Below the pieces are notes generated by a model. The model had not been told where the DNA came from. It ran no database searches and was given only the letters and a program-made list of their open reading frames with translations. Shown piece after piece: positions 6,698 through 13,539 of a DNA stretch of 25,719 nt. The DNA lies in assembly GCA_910584575.1 (NCBI GenBank), contig CAJUBG010000056.1:1-25719 (forward strand), given 5' to 3'. Source of the stretch: an uncultured Dorea sp. (GTDB lineage Bacteria > Bacillota > Clostridia > Lachnospirales > Lachnospiraceae). The translations under genes were made by a program, and so were the position numbers. Every line of letters begins with the position of its first letter. Positions within the stretch are counted from its first letter, which is position 1.

Positions 6698-7810
6698 TTA
6701 ATTTTTTCTTTTTTTCTCCCTTTTTCCACGCTCTTTCGCATACCCCGTCGTCCCCCTGACAATCAACCGAGGCTCATACTCCACGTGATAGGTGCTAATC
6801 GGCTCAAGCTCGGAATAAGACGACGTGTGGGAGGCTATTTTCTTCATAATAATATCGCAGGCGTCTCTCCCTTTAAAGATGACGAAATGCTCTATGGTCG
6901 TCAAATCCACCTTATGCATACGGGCAAACAGCGTATTATCGCACCCCATAACCGACATATCCGACGGTACCCGTATCTTCGCCTCATACAGCGCGTCCAG
7001 AATCCCAAAAGCAATCATATCATTCAGACCCACAATCGCCGTAATCCCTGTATCTTCCTTAAGCAGCTCTTGTGTCAGATCAAACCCAATCTTATACTCT
7101 GAATCAATATGGGCAACATTCAAGTCAATCTCCTCTTTTGCGGCCTTGATAATCACATTTCCCTTTAATCCCGCCTTCTCAAACTCCTTAAGAAATCCCT
7201 CCACCCGTTTAGAACGCTGCTTCTGGCGTGCGGTCAGAGGCGGTGCAATATACGCCACCCTCCGGTGTCCCAATTCCAGTAAATGATTTGCCATGATGCG
7301 TCCAAGCTTGGAATTATCCAGCTCAACCGCATCCACATCCATCTTCTCATTCTGGTTGTTCACAATCGCTACCGGTATCTTCTGTGCCAACGCCTTCACA
7401 AGCTCTATAAAGCAATGGCTCGGATTGCAGGTGTAGATGATTCCCAAGGGCCGTATCTCCCACATCATTTTCAGATACCGTTCCTCCATTCTCAAATCCC
7501 GCTGTGTGTTGCATACAAACAGGCCGAACCCCTGCTCTTTCGCGCGTAACTCAATCCCCTGCAGCAGCATGACATAATAGGGATTGGTCAGATTAGAGCA
7601 GAATACGACCAAAAGCTTCTCTTTCTTTACCCCTTTTTTTGTCTTGCGCTTTGGGGGAACATATCCCAGTTCCTTCGCCGCATTTTCCACCTTTTCAATG
7701 GTTTCCCTGGAAAAAGAAACATTATATTTCTTATTGAGTACCATGGACACAGTAGACTGGGAAACCCCCGCCGCCTTTGCAATATCCGTAGATGTGACCT
7801 TTTTCTTCAT
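6698..7810 (-). CDS. LacI family transcriptional regulator
   Basis: A 370-residue LacI/GalR-type repressor. The N-terminal helix-turn-helix (about 6-25, TSTDIAKAAGVSQSTVSMVL) and hinge (ETIEKVENAAKELGYVP) are typical. From about residue 65 a periplasmic-binding-protein-like sensor domain follows (LLVVFCSNLTNPYYVMLLQG, later GLNDMIAFGILDAL). The effector cannot be told from the sequence. I chose the ATG at 7810 because AAAGGAGGG lies just before it; a frame extension to 7858 lacks a ribosome site and would overlap recR. The gene is 19 bases after recR, yet its closest downstream neighbour is the tal/tkt operon, whose promoter carries a palindrome, so it may control those genes (inference). Confidence 0.9.
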   Translation of the reverse strand: MKKKVTSTDIAKAAGVSQSTVSMVLNKKYNVSFSRETIEKVENAAKELGYVPPKRKTKKGVKKEKLLVVFCSNLTNPYYVMLLQGIELRAKEQGFGLFVCNTQRDLRMEERYLKMMWEIRPLGIIYTCNPSHCFIELVKALAQKIPVAIVNNQNEKMDVDAVELDNSKLGRIMANHLLELGHRRVAYIAPPLTARQKQRSKRVEGFLKEFEKAGLKGNVIIKAAKEEIDLNVAHIDSEYKIGFDLTQELLKEDTGITAIVGLNDMIAFGILDALYEAKIRVPSDMSVMGCDNTLFARMHKVDLTTIEHFVIFKGRDACDIIMKKIASHTSSYSELEPISTYHVEYEPRLIVRGTTGYAKERGKREKKRKN

Positions 7811-7829
7811 CTTCCCTCCTTTTGCAGAT

Positions 7830-8426
7830 TTATAGCTGCGTCCGCCCCTCCAGCGCACGAAGCAGCGTCACCTCGTCAATATATTCCAAATCTCCGCCCA
7901 CAGGGACTCCGCTTGCAATCCTGCTGACCTTGATTCCCGCAGGCTTAATCAGCTTACTGATATACATTGCCGTTGTCTCACCCTCCAGGCTTGAATTTGT
8001 CGCGATAATAACCTCCTTTACATCCCCCTGAAGCCGTTCAATCAGCTCTTTAAGCTTAATATCCTCCGGACCAATGCCAAGCATAGGGGAAATGGCGCCG
8101 TGAAGCACATGGTAAACGCCGTCATATTTTCCTGTCTTTTCATACGCCGCCAGATCACGGGTGTTCTCCACCACCATAATCGTATGATGATCCCGCTTGC
8201 TGTTGCTGCAAATGGGGCATAACTCCTGGTCAGTCAGCGTACAGCACGTTTTACAGTAGCGGACGTTTTTTCTCGCCTCCACCATCGTAGAAGCAAGACG
8301 GTCCACATCCTCCACAGGCATATGTATCAAATGAAAAGCCAGCCTTGCCGCTGACTTTGATCCTATGCCTGGGAGACATGACAATTCTTCAATTAACCTG
8401 CTTATCTGGTTACTATAATAATCCAT
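7830..8426 (-). CDS. recR: Recombination mediator protein RecR
   Basis: A 198-residue protein of normal length for RecR, which works with RecO (and RecF) to load RecA on SSB-coated single-stranded DNA at gaps and stalled forks. The N-terminal helix-hairpin-helix is at about 8-30 (LSCLPGIGSKSAARLAFHL). The zinc finger uses Cys58, Cys61, Cys70 and Cys73 (CKTC...CPIC). The Toprim domain follows (MVVENTRDLAAYEKTG; GVYHVLHGAISPMLGIGP). It is 16 bases downstream of ybaB, in the conserved bacterial order dnaX-ybaB-recR. Confidence 0.97.
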   Translation of the reverse strand: MDYYSNQISRLIEELSCLPGIGSKSAARLAFHLIHMPVEDVDRLASTMVEARKNVRYCKTCCTLTDQELCPICSNSKRDHHTIMVVENTRDLAAYEKTGKYDGVYHVLHGAISPMLGIGPEDIKLKELIERLQGDVKEVIIATNSSLEGETTAMYISKLIKPAGIKVSRIASGVPVGGDLEYIDEVTLLRALEGRTQL

Positions 8427-8442
8427 TCTTTACACTCCTGCA

Positions 8443-8799
8443 TTAAAATAGTCCCGGAATCTGCCCGCCCATGCCGCCGGTAAACTTAGACATTGCCGAA
8501 GCGGAGGCATCGTCAACCTTCTCAAGCGCCTCGTTTACTGCCGCCACAATGAGATCCTCCAGCATCTCTATATCATCCGGATCTACCACTTCTTCATTCA
8601 GGCTAATCTTAACAAGCTGCTTTGTACCGGAAACCGTAGCCTCCACCGCGCCGCCGCCGGCAGTCGCGCTGAACTCCTTTGTCTCCATCTCCTTCGCCTG
8701 CTCCTCCATCTGACGCTGCATCTTCTGCGCCTGCTTCATCAGATTCGCCATGTTGCCCGGCATACCTCCGCCGCCTGGAAATCCACCTCTTTTTGCCAT
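8443..8799 (-). CDS. ybaB: YbaB/EbfC family nucleoid-associated protein
   Basis: A 118-residue protein of the YbaB/EbfC family: small dimeric DNA-binding proteins thought to coat the nucleoid. The glycine- and methionine-rich N-terminus (GGFPGGGGMPGNMANLMKQA) leads into a long helix (about 14-40), then the beta-rich core (FSATAGGGAVEATVSGTKQL) and the family motif DIEMLEDLIVAAVNEA. It lies 36 bases after dnaX and 16 before recR, an arrangement found across bacteria. A GGAGGG ribosome site precedes the ATG. Confidence 0.95.
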   Translation of the reverse strand: MAKRGGFPGGGGMPGNMANLMKQAQKMQRQMEEQAKEMETKEFSATAGGGAVEATVSGTKQLVKISLNEEVVDPDDIEMLEDLIVAAVNEALEKVDDASASAMSKFTGGMGGQIPGLF

Positions 8800-8835
8800 A
8801 AATCCATACCCTCCTAAATTCTATTCTTGTCAATT

Positions 8836-10410
8836 TTAATCCTCAACCGTAATCTCCATGTTGATTAGATTTTCCAGATTTTCGATATCCACAAAATGCT
8901 CCTCGAACCTTCTGCCTTCCTCCATCTGACGCACTTCAATCTCAACCTGCTTCCCGACCTTCTCCTGAATCAGAGCTTCAATCTCAGCCTTATGCTCATC
9001 AGAGCCTACCACGCCGGCGCTCATCTCGTCCGGCAGCACCAGAAGCAGACGGTTGCCTTCTCCGGCGCTGAGCCGCGCCTTCTTTAAATAAATCCTGAGC
9101 ATTGGCGACGCGTTATTGGCAACCGAACGGAAATCCTTTGCCACCGCCTTCACATCCTCATTCAACGCCTTGGGAAGCTCTGGCTTCATCCGAGCCGCCG
9201 CCTCATCCTCCCGTTCAACGTAAACCACCTTCGTCTGTGCATCCATAGCCGGTAGCCCTGCCTCCAACTGCTTCTCAACCGCCCTAATCCGATCCAGCAG
9301 CGCATCCTGATTCGTGTCCATCGCCGGCTTGCACAGTTTAATCAAGGTAACCTCCAAAAGCACCCTTTTCTGCGTCGCATACTTCAACTGATTGGTCAGC
9401 TCAGAGAAAATACGGATATAACGTATCAGCGTATCGCTGTCTATCATCTGTGCTTCTTCCCTCAACTGGGCAAGATTCTCCGTAGACACATCCAGAATAT
9501 CCTCCATGTGCTCAGAGCCCTGCACCAGCATAAGATTGCGCAGATACCAGGTGAAATCCGCCGCCATCTGGGACAATTCCCTGCCCTGCATCACCAACTC
9601 CTCCACCGTATCAATGACACGATGCACATCCATTGCAATCAGTTCTCGCAAAAGCCTGCTGAATACCTCTGTATCCACAGCCCCCAGAACCTCAAGGACA
9701 TGGTCATAGGTCAGCCTCTCTCCGATATAGAACGCCACGCACTGATCCAAAAGGCTTAAGGAATCCCGCATAGAGCCGTCCGCCATCTTCGCGATATAGC
9801 GCACTGCCTTATCCTCCACGTCCAACTGCTCTTTCCCGATTAACTCCTTAAGACGCTCGGAAATTGTCTCTATCGTAATCCGCTTGAAATCATACCTCTG
9901 ACATCTGCTTAAAATTGTAATAGGAATCTTGTGAGCCTCTGTCGTCGCAAGAATAAAAATCACATACTCCGGCGGCTCCTCCAGCGTCTTTAGCAATGCG
10001 TTAAACGCCCCTATTGAAAGCATATGGACTTCGTCGATAATATAGACCTTGTACCGCCCCTCCGTCGGACGGTACGCCACCTCCTCCCGAATCTCACGGA
10101 TATTGTCCACGCCATTGTTGGACGCTGCGTCAATCTCAATTACATTCATGGACGCCCCTGACGAAATCGCCTTACACATGGCGCACTCCCCACAGGGACT
10201 TCCATCAACAGGATGCTCACAGTTCACCGCTTTTGCAAATATCTTCGCAACAGAGGTCTTTCCTGTTCCCCTTGTTCCGCAGAACAGATAGGCATGTCCG
10301 ATTCGCTCTGCCTTAATCTGGTTCTTCAGGGTCTTTACTATGGCATCCTGACCCTTAACATCCTCAAATTCATCCGGACGAAACTTCCGGTATAATGCCA
10401 TATATGACAT
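8836..10410 (-). CDS. dnaX: DNA polymerase III subunit gamma/tau
   Basis: A 524-residue clamp-loader ATPase. It loads the sliding clamp and, in its tau form, links polymerase and helicase. Seen: Walker A GTRGTGKT (45-52), a four-cysteine zinc site (Cys64, 73, 76, 79), Walker B YIIDEVH (123-129), ATTE sensor 1 (155-158) and SRC (168-170) with the arginine finger. The C-terminal third (from about 370) is less conserved and ends in acidic residues. I saw no obvious A-rich slippery stretch in the coding strand like the E. coli frameshift signal, so a separate gamma form is not predicted. It starts 29 bases after pfk with no terminator between, so it is probably cotranscribed with pfk. Confidence 0.97.
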   Translation of the reverse strand: MSYMALYRKFRPDEFEDVKGQDAIVKTLKNQIKAERIGHAYLFCGTRGTGKTSVAKIFAKAVNCEHPVDGSPCGECAMCKAISSGASMNVIEIDAASNNGVDNIREIREEVAYRPTEGRYKVYIIDEVHMLSIGAFNALLKTLEEPPEYVIFILATTEAHKIPITILSRCQRYDFKRITIETISERLKELIGKEQLDVEDKAVRYIAKMADGSMRDSLSLLDQCVAFYIGERLTYDHVLEVLGAVDTEVFSRLLRELIAMDVHRVIDTVEELVMQGRELSQMAADFTWYLRNLMLVQGSEHMEDILDVSTENLAQLREEAQMIDSDTLIRYIRIFSELTNQLKYATQKRVLLEVTLIKLCKPAMDTNQDALLDRIRAVEKQLEAGLPAMDAQTKVVYVEREDEAAARMKPELPKALNEDVKAVAKDFRSVANNASPMLRIYLKKARLSAGEGNRLLLVLPDEMSAGVVGSDEHKAEIEALIQEKVGKQVEIEVRQMEEGRRFEEHFVDIENLENLINMEITVED

Positions 10411-10439
10411 TCTTACACTCCCCTTATATCCCCCACTTT

Positions 10440-11516
10440 TTATTTTATGCCAAAGCTGATTCCCGTCATCTCAGCCTCTTTGATGATACTGGACTTCGGG
10501 TCTACATACTTAAGCTTCCCTGCCACCTCGGAAAGAGGTACGCGTACAATATCATTCTTCTTCACACCAAGCATGTACCCGTAGTCGCCGTCCAAAATCG
10601 CCTCTGCCGCCGCCGCGCCAAGTCTTGTAGAGAGCACTCTGTCGTACGGACAGGGAGAACCGCCCCTCTGGGTATGCCCTGGAACTGTGATACGCACCTC
10701 CTGGTCTGTCCGCTTCTGAATCTTCTCCGCGACCTCATAGGCAACAGAAGGATATTTCTGCTTCGCCTTCTTTGCCTTCAGCTCTTTCTTTGAGAGCTTC
10801 GCATCCTCCTTGGAAATAGCGCCCTCTGCCACCGCAATAATCGTAAACTTCTTTCCTGCGGCTTTACGCTTGTTAATCGCATCAACCACCACGTTAATAT
10901 CATAAGGAATCTCCGGAAGCATGATAATATCCGCGCCGCCTGCAATTCCGGCATGGAGGGTCACCCATCCCACCTTATGTCCCATAACCTCTACGATAAA
11001 TACACGGCTGTGGGATGTAGCGGTGGTATGAATCTTATCAATGGTATCTGTCGCAATATCAACCGCACTCTGGAAACCGAAGGTCATGTCCGTTCCCCAC
11101 AGGTCGTTGTCAATCGTCTTCGGAAGGGTAATGACATGCAGTCCCTCCTCCCTCAGCATATTGGCCGTCTTGTGCGTACCATTTCCTCCAAGCACTACCA
11201 GACAATCCAAATTCAGCTTATGATATGTATGCTTCATAGCCTCCACCTTGTCCAGACCATTCTCATCCGGCACACGCATCAGCTTAAACGGCTGTCTGGA
11301 GGTTCCAAGGATCGTTCCTCCTACGGTGAGTATTCCGGAGAAATCTCTGGAGGTCAGCATCTTAAAGTTTGAATAAATCAGCCCCTTATATCCCTCCTGG
11401 AAGCCGTAAATCTCTACATCGTCCCTCTTGGAACAAATTCCCTTAACGACACCGCGCATTGCGGCGTTCAAAGCCTGACAGTCTCCTCCGCTTGTAAGCA
11501 TTCCTATTCTTAACAT
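10440..11516 (-). CDS. pfkA: 6-phosphofructokinase (group III type)
   Basis: A 358-residue phosphofructokinase with the fold motifs TSGGDCQALNAAMRG (8-22), GGNGT (110-114), PKTIDND (132-138, catalytic Asp136) and PGHTQRGGSP. It phosphorylates fructose-6-phosphate in glycolysis. Phosphoryl donor: ATP enzymes have Gly at E. coli position 104 and usually Gly at 124, while pyrophosphate enzymes have Asp and Lys. Here position 104 is Gly113 (ATP-like) and 124 is Lys133 (pyrophosphate-like), the mixed pattern reported for some group III ATP enzymes of actinomycetes. Asp103, a Mg-ATP ligand in E. coli, is Asn112. ATP is therefore the likelier donor, but not certain. It heads a unit running into dnaX, ybaB, recR and a LacI regulator. 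Confidence 0.92.
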   Translation of the reverse strand: MLRIGMLTSGGDCQALNAAMRGVVKGICSKRDDVEIYGFQEGYKGLIYSNFKMLTSRDFSGILTVGGTILGTSRQPFKLMRVPDENGLDKVEAMKHTYHKLNLDCLVVLGGNGTHKTANMLREEGLHVITLPKTIDNDLWGTDMTFGFQSAVDIATDTIDKIHTTATSHSRVFIVEVMGHKVGWVTLHAGIAGGADIIMLPEIPYDINVVVDAINKRKAAGKKFTIIAVAEGAISKEDAKLSKKELKAKKAKQKYPSVAYEVAEKIQKRTDQEVRITVPGHTQRGGSPCPYDRVLSTRLGAAAAEAILDGDYGYMLGVKKNDIVRVPLSEVAGKLKYVDPKSSIIKEAEMTGISFGIK

Positions 11517-11579
11517 GTGGTACTCCTTTCTTTGTGTCGTTTTGGCAGCGCTTCACTGGGCTGCTGAACACTTATTCTG

Positions 11580-11608
11580 ATTATAACCTATTTTGGGTGG
11601 ACATACAA
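11580..11608 (-). promoter_or_regulatory. Promoter of pfk (and probably dnaX-ybaB-recR-lacI)
   Basis: On the minus strand TTGTAT (11603-11608) and TATAAT (11580-11585) are 17 bases apart, 64 bases upstream of the pfk start. AAAGGAG precedes the ATG. No other promoter is apparent in the short gaps of the following four genes. Confidence 0.7.
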
Positions 11609-11663
11609 TATCTCTTTTGATCCTGCTGCTTCTCAAATAGAAAATATTCCCACTTGACAAAGG

Positions 11664-11672
11664 TGTTATAAT
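11664..11672 (+). promoter_or_regulatory. Extended -10 promoter of map
   Basis: TGTTATAAT is a perfect extended -10 (TG at 11664-11665, TATAAT at 11667-11672). At the right distance upstream there is only a poor -35, as is common for extended -10 promoters. TTGACA at 11654-11659 is only 7 bases away and cannot be the partner of this -10. Confidence 0.65.
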
Positions 11673-11690
11673 AGTAAATGAGAACATAAT

Positions 11691-11716
11691 TGAACATTCC
11701 TTTTCGCAAATGTTCA
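11691..11716 (+). repeat. Inverted repeat in the map leader
   Basis: TGAACATT (11691-11698) and AATGTTCA (11709-11716) are perfect 8-base arms around a 10-base loop, just after the expected transcription start and 20 bases before the GTG start. It may be an operator or an RNA hairpin near the ribosome site. Confidence 0.5.
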
Positions 11717-11735
11717 GTCAGAAAGAGGTATTACA

Positions 11736-12545
11736 GTGGATAAATTAGACATAAAACTATGGAAACTGGCTGCCAGAGGCCAGATTGTCCCAAAACGTTC
11801 CCTACTAAAAACCCCTCGTCAGATTGAAGCCATCAAAAGAAGCGCGGCGCTTAACACAGCCGTCTTAGACCATGTCTCATCCCATATCCACGAAGGCATG
11901 TGTACAGAAGAAATCGACCGTCTGGTCTATGACTTCACGACAGAACACGGAGGTATCCCCGCACCCCTTAATTATGACGGATTTCCCAAAAGTGTGTGTA
12001 CCTCCCTCAATAATGTGATCTGTCATGGGATTCCCAGTGAGTACGAGATTCTGCAGGATGGAGATATCCTCAATGTAGATGTGTCTACCATTCTGGACGG
12101 TTATTATTCCGACGCATCGCGGATGTTCACAATCGGAAACATTTCACCGGAAGCCGCAAAACTTGTACGTGTCACCCAGGAATGTGTAGATCTTGGGCTA
12201 AAAGCCGCAAAGCCCTGGGGGCATCTGGGAGATATTGCATATGCCATTAATACCCACGCAAAGAAGCATGGCTATTCTGTGGTGGAGGATATTGGCGGTC
12301 ATGGAATCGGACTGGACTTTCACGAAGAACCTTTCGTCAGCTACGTAACTCCGAAGGGCAGCGAGATGGTTTTGGTTCCTGGTATGATGTTTACTATCGA
12401 ACCTATGGTCAATGAAGGAAGCCCTGACTTCTTCGTTGACGAGGAGGATGACTGGACCGTTTATACCATCGACGACGGACTGTCCGCACAGGTGGAATAT
12501 ATGGTGCTTGTCACAGAGAGTGGGATTGAAGTGTTGTCAAAATAG
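11736..12545 (+). CDS. map: Type I methionine aminopeptidase
   Basis: A 269-residue metallo-aminopeptidase that removes the N-terminal methionine from new proteins. The metal ligands and active-site histidines are all present: His97 (CHGIP), Asp115 (NVDVS), Asp126 (YSDAS), His189 (GHGIG), His196 (FHEEP), Glu222 (IEPM) and Glu254 (AQVEY). The last motif is usually AQFEHT; here VEY replaces it while the glutamate stays. A short N-terminal extension of about 25 residues precedes the core, without the zinc-binding or SEC-C motifs of other variants. The start is GTG, with GAGG 7-8 bases upstream. It is the only plus-strand gene here, with its own promoter, divergent from pfk and convergent with rpn. 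It may be a second map, since Clostridia usually also carry one in the ribosomal protein cluster. Confidence 0.95.
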   Translation: MDKLDIKLWKLAARGQIVPKRSLLKTPRQIEAIKRSAALNTAVLDHVSSHIHEGMCTEEIDRLVYDFTTEHGGIPAPLNYDGFPKSVCTSLNNVICHGIPSEYEILQDGDILNVDVSTILDGYYSDASRMFTIGNISPEAAKLVRVTQECVDLGLKAAKPWGHLGDIAYAINTHAKKHGYSVVEDIGGHGIGLDFHEEPFVSYVTPKGSEMVLVPGMMFTIEPMVNEGSPDFFVDEEDDWTVYTIDDGLSAQVEYMVLVTESGIEVLSK

Positions 12546-12555
12546 TAAATGTGCT

Positions 12556-12600
12556 GAACAAAACAAAGAGCCGGAAACCTGTTAGATTTCTGACTCTTTG
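12556..12600 (-). terminator. Shared hairpin terminator between map and rpn
   Basis: An imperfect hairpin (12564-12577 with 12587-12600; outer seven pairs CAAAGAG/CTCTTTG perfect) lies between the convergent genes. On the minus strand it is followed by TTTTGTT, so it best serves rpn; on the plus strand the following bases are only moderately T-rich. It may act both ways. Confidence 0.7.
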
Positions 12601-12608
12601 ATATTGTC

Positions 12609-12800
12609 TTATACGTTTCGTTCTGCTTTCAGTTGATTTACTTCTTCAAGGGTAAGCCCTGAAATATTAACAATTTCCTCTAAAGCATACTTTCCGGCCG
12701 CCAGCATACGAAGCGCAGCCTCTTTCATACCTTCTTTTATTCCCTCTTTTATTCCCTCTTTTAGCGATTCGTTTCTCATATCCTCCATGACTTTACACAT
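12609..12800 (-). CDS. Predicted intragenic small protein (RpnS-like candidate antitoxin)
   Basis: Inside rpn and in the same frame, ATG at 12798-12800 (Met218 of the long protein) is preceded by AAAGGAG (12809-12815) at an 8-base spacing, the best ribosome site in the gene. Translation from it would give 63 residues holding only the C-terminal repeat and helical tail (MCKVMEDMRNE to LKAERNV) without the nuclease core. In E. coli, rpn genes make such in-frame C-terminal proteins (RpnS), which block the toxic full-length protein. That this one is made and inhibits Rpn is inference by analogy. Confidence 0.5.
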   Translation of the reverse strand: MCKVMEDMRNESLKEGIKEGIKEGMKEAALRMLAAGKYALEEIVNISGLTLEEVNQLKAERNV

Positions 12801-13451
12801 TTCACCCACTCCTTTCGGATTTTCTTTCAGATATCTTGTCCTTTCTGCCATCAATTCAAAATTCATATCCCCCGCGTTGGTACAGTTAAAATCATGCATA
12901 AGTCTTCCAATATCAGAATCCCCACGATATTCACCATTTATATAAAGAATATGTTCCCCATCTTCAAATGTTTTTCCTGTCACAAGATTGACTCTCTCTA
13001 TCGGATAAACCGCTTCTCCTTTGCAAAAAAAATCTTTCTCAGTAATAAAAATCGTATAAGTATCCGGCAATTCTTTAAATTCTTGTCCTGAATGGAGATT
13101 TTCAACATCCAACACACTGGAATGGTATCTCGCTCTGTGGGGATCTGCACCTTTGTCTTGTCTTTGGACTTCTAAATCGTATTTTTTACCGTCTGAATCC
13201 GTTCCATATGCATCCAGACAAATTGAACGCGCCCCTGCCAGCCTTTTCATATCTTTTTGCGTCTCACATTCTGTAATAACCAAATCACTTTTATTCGTAA
13301 AAATGCGTAACACAAATTCAGCTAATGGAATATTGTCTTTAAAAAGGCAACGCATAAAATCATCGTCGATTGGACGCAAACCTCGCAAACGCTGTAAATC
13401 TTCCTGATGGTATTTTTCCGTCACTGTCAATATTCTCACCTGCTTTCCCAT
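12609..13451 (-). CDS. rpn: Rpn family PD-(D/E)XK nuclease / putative transposase
   Basis: A 280-residue protein of the Rpn (recombination-promoting nuclease) family, often annotated as PD-(D/E)XK family transposase. E. coli Rpn proteins are DNA endonucleases that raise RecA-independent recombination and are toxic; some act against phage. The core is visible: FMRCLFKDN near the N-terminus, then Asp80 (CLDAYG) and Glu94-x-Gln96 (YDLEVQRQD). The C-terminus has family-typical repeats (GIKEGIKEGMKE, 233-244) and a helical tail. The ATG at 13451 has no ribosome site and lies only 12 bases from a TATAAT; a TTG at 13430 has AGGTG six bases upstream and may be the true start. Its codons look more AT-rich than its neighbours', suggesting acquisition. 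An internal start produces a second product. Confidence 0.88.
   Translation of the reverse strand: MGKQVRILTVTEKYHQEDLQRLRGLRPIDDDFMRCLFKDNIPLAEFVLRIFTNKSDLVITECETQKDMKRLAGARSICLDAYGTDSDGKKYDLEVQRQDKGADPHRARYHSSVLDVENLHSGQEFKELPDTYTIFITEKDFFCKGEAVYPIERVNLVTGKTFEDGEHILYINGEYRGDSDIGRLMHDFNCTNAGDMNFELMAERTRYLKENPKGVGEMCKVMEDMRNESLKEGIKEGIKEGMKEAALRMLAAGKYALEEIVNISGLTLEEVNQLKAERNV
12727..12762. repeat. 12-base tandem repeat coding KEGI units in rpn
   Basis: Two perfect copies of ATTCCCTCTTTT (12739-12750, 12751-12762) and a third with two mismatches (12727-12738). On the coding strand each unit encodes four residues (KEGI, KEGI, KEGM), so copy changes by slippage stay in frame. Confidence 0.85.
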
Positions 13452-13463
13452 TCGTTTTTGTAT

Positions 13464-13469
13464 ATTATA
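13464..13469 (-). promoter_or_regulatory. Possible -10 box of rpn
   Basis: TATAAT on the minus strand, 12 bases before the upstream ATG of rpn. No good -35 lies at 16-18 bases (TTGTAA is about 20 away). If used, transcription would begin near 13457, which argues for translation from the TTG at 13430. Confidence 0.4.
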
Positions 13470-13501
13470 CTACCATGTCCCTCCCGAATTTACAACATAC
13501 G

Positions 13502-13537
13502 CTTATTAATTATAGAGGGCGCACCAACGCGCCCTCT
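13502..13537 (-). terminator. Hairpin after the GH13 gene
   Basis: A perfect 9-base GC-rich stem (13514-13522 with 13529-13537, AGAGGGCGC/GCGCCCTCT, loop of six) follows the GH13 stop by two bases. On the minus strand the next bases are ATAATTAATAAG, AT-rich but not a true T-run, so termination may be only partial. Confidence 0.6.
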
Positions 13538-13539
13538 CC

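Noticed and set aside
7811..7858. N-terminal extension of the LacI-family regulator
   Set aside because: It overlaps recR and lacks a ribosome site, while AAAGGAGGG stands before the ATG at 7810.
10411..10439. SRP RNA gene before dnaX, as in some Firmicutes
   Set aside because: The gap is only 29 bases and holds just the dnaX ribosome site.
11543..11556. Catabolite (cre-like) site TGAAGCGCTGCCA in the pfk leader
   Set aside because: It is one base short of the 14-base cre pattern and has mismatches at key positions.
11654..11659. TTGACA upstream of map as its -35 box
   Set aside because: It is only 7 bases from TATAAT; the promoter is better explained as extended -10.
12609..13451. rpn as part of an insertion sequence
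   Set aside because: No terminal inverted repeats or target duplications seen around it; Rpn proteins are found as single genes despite the transposase label.
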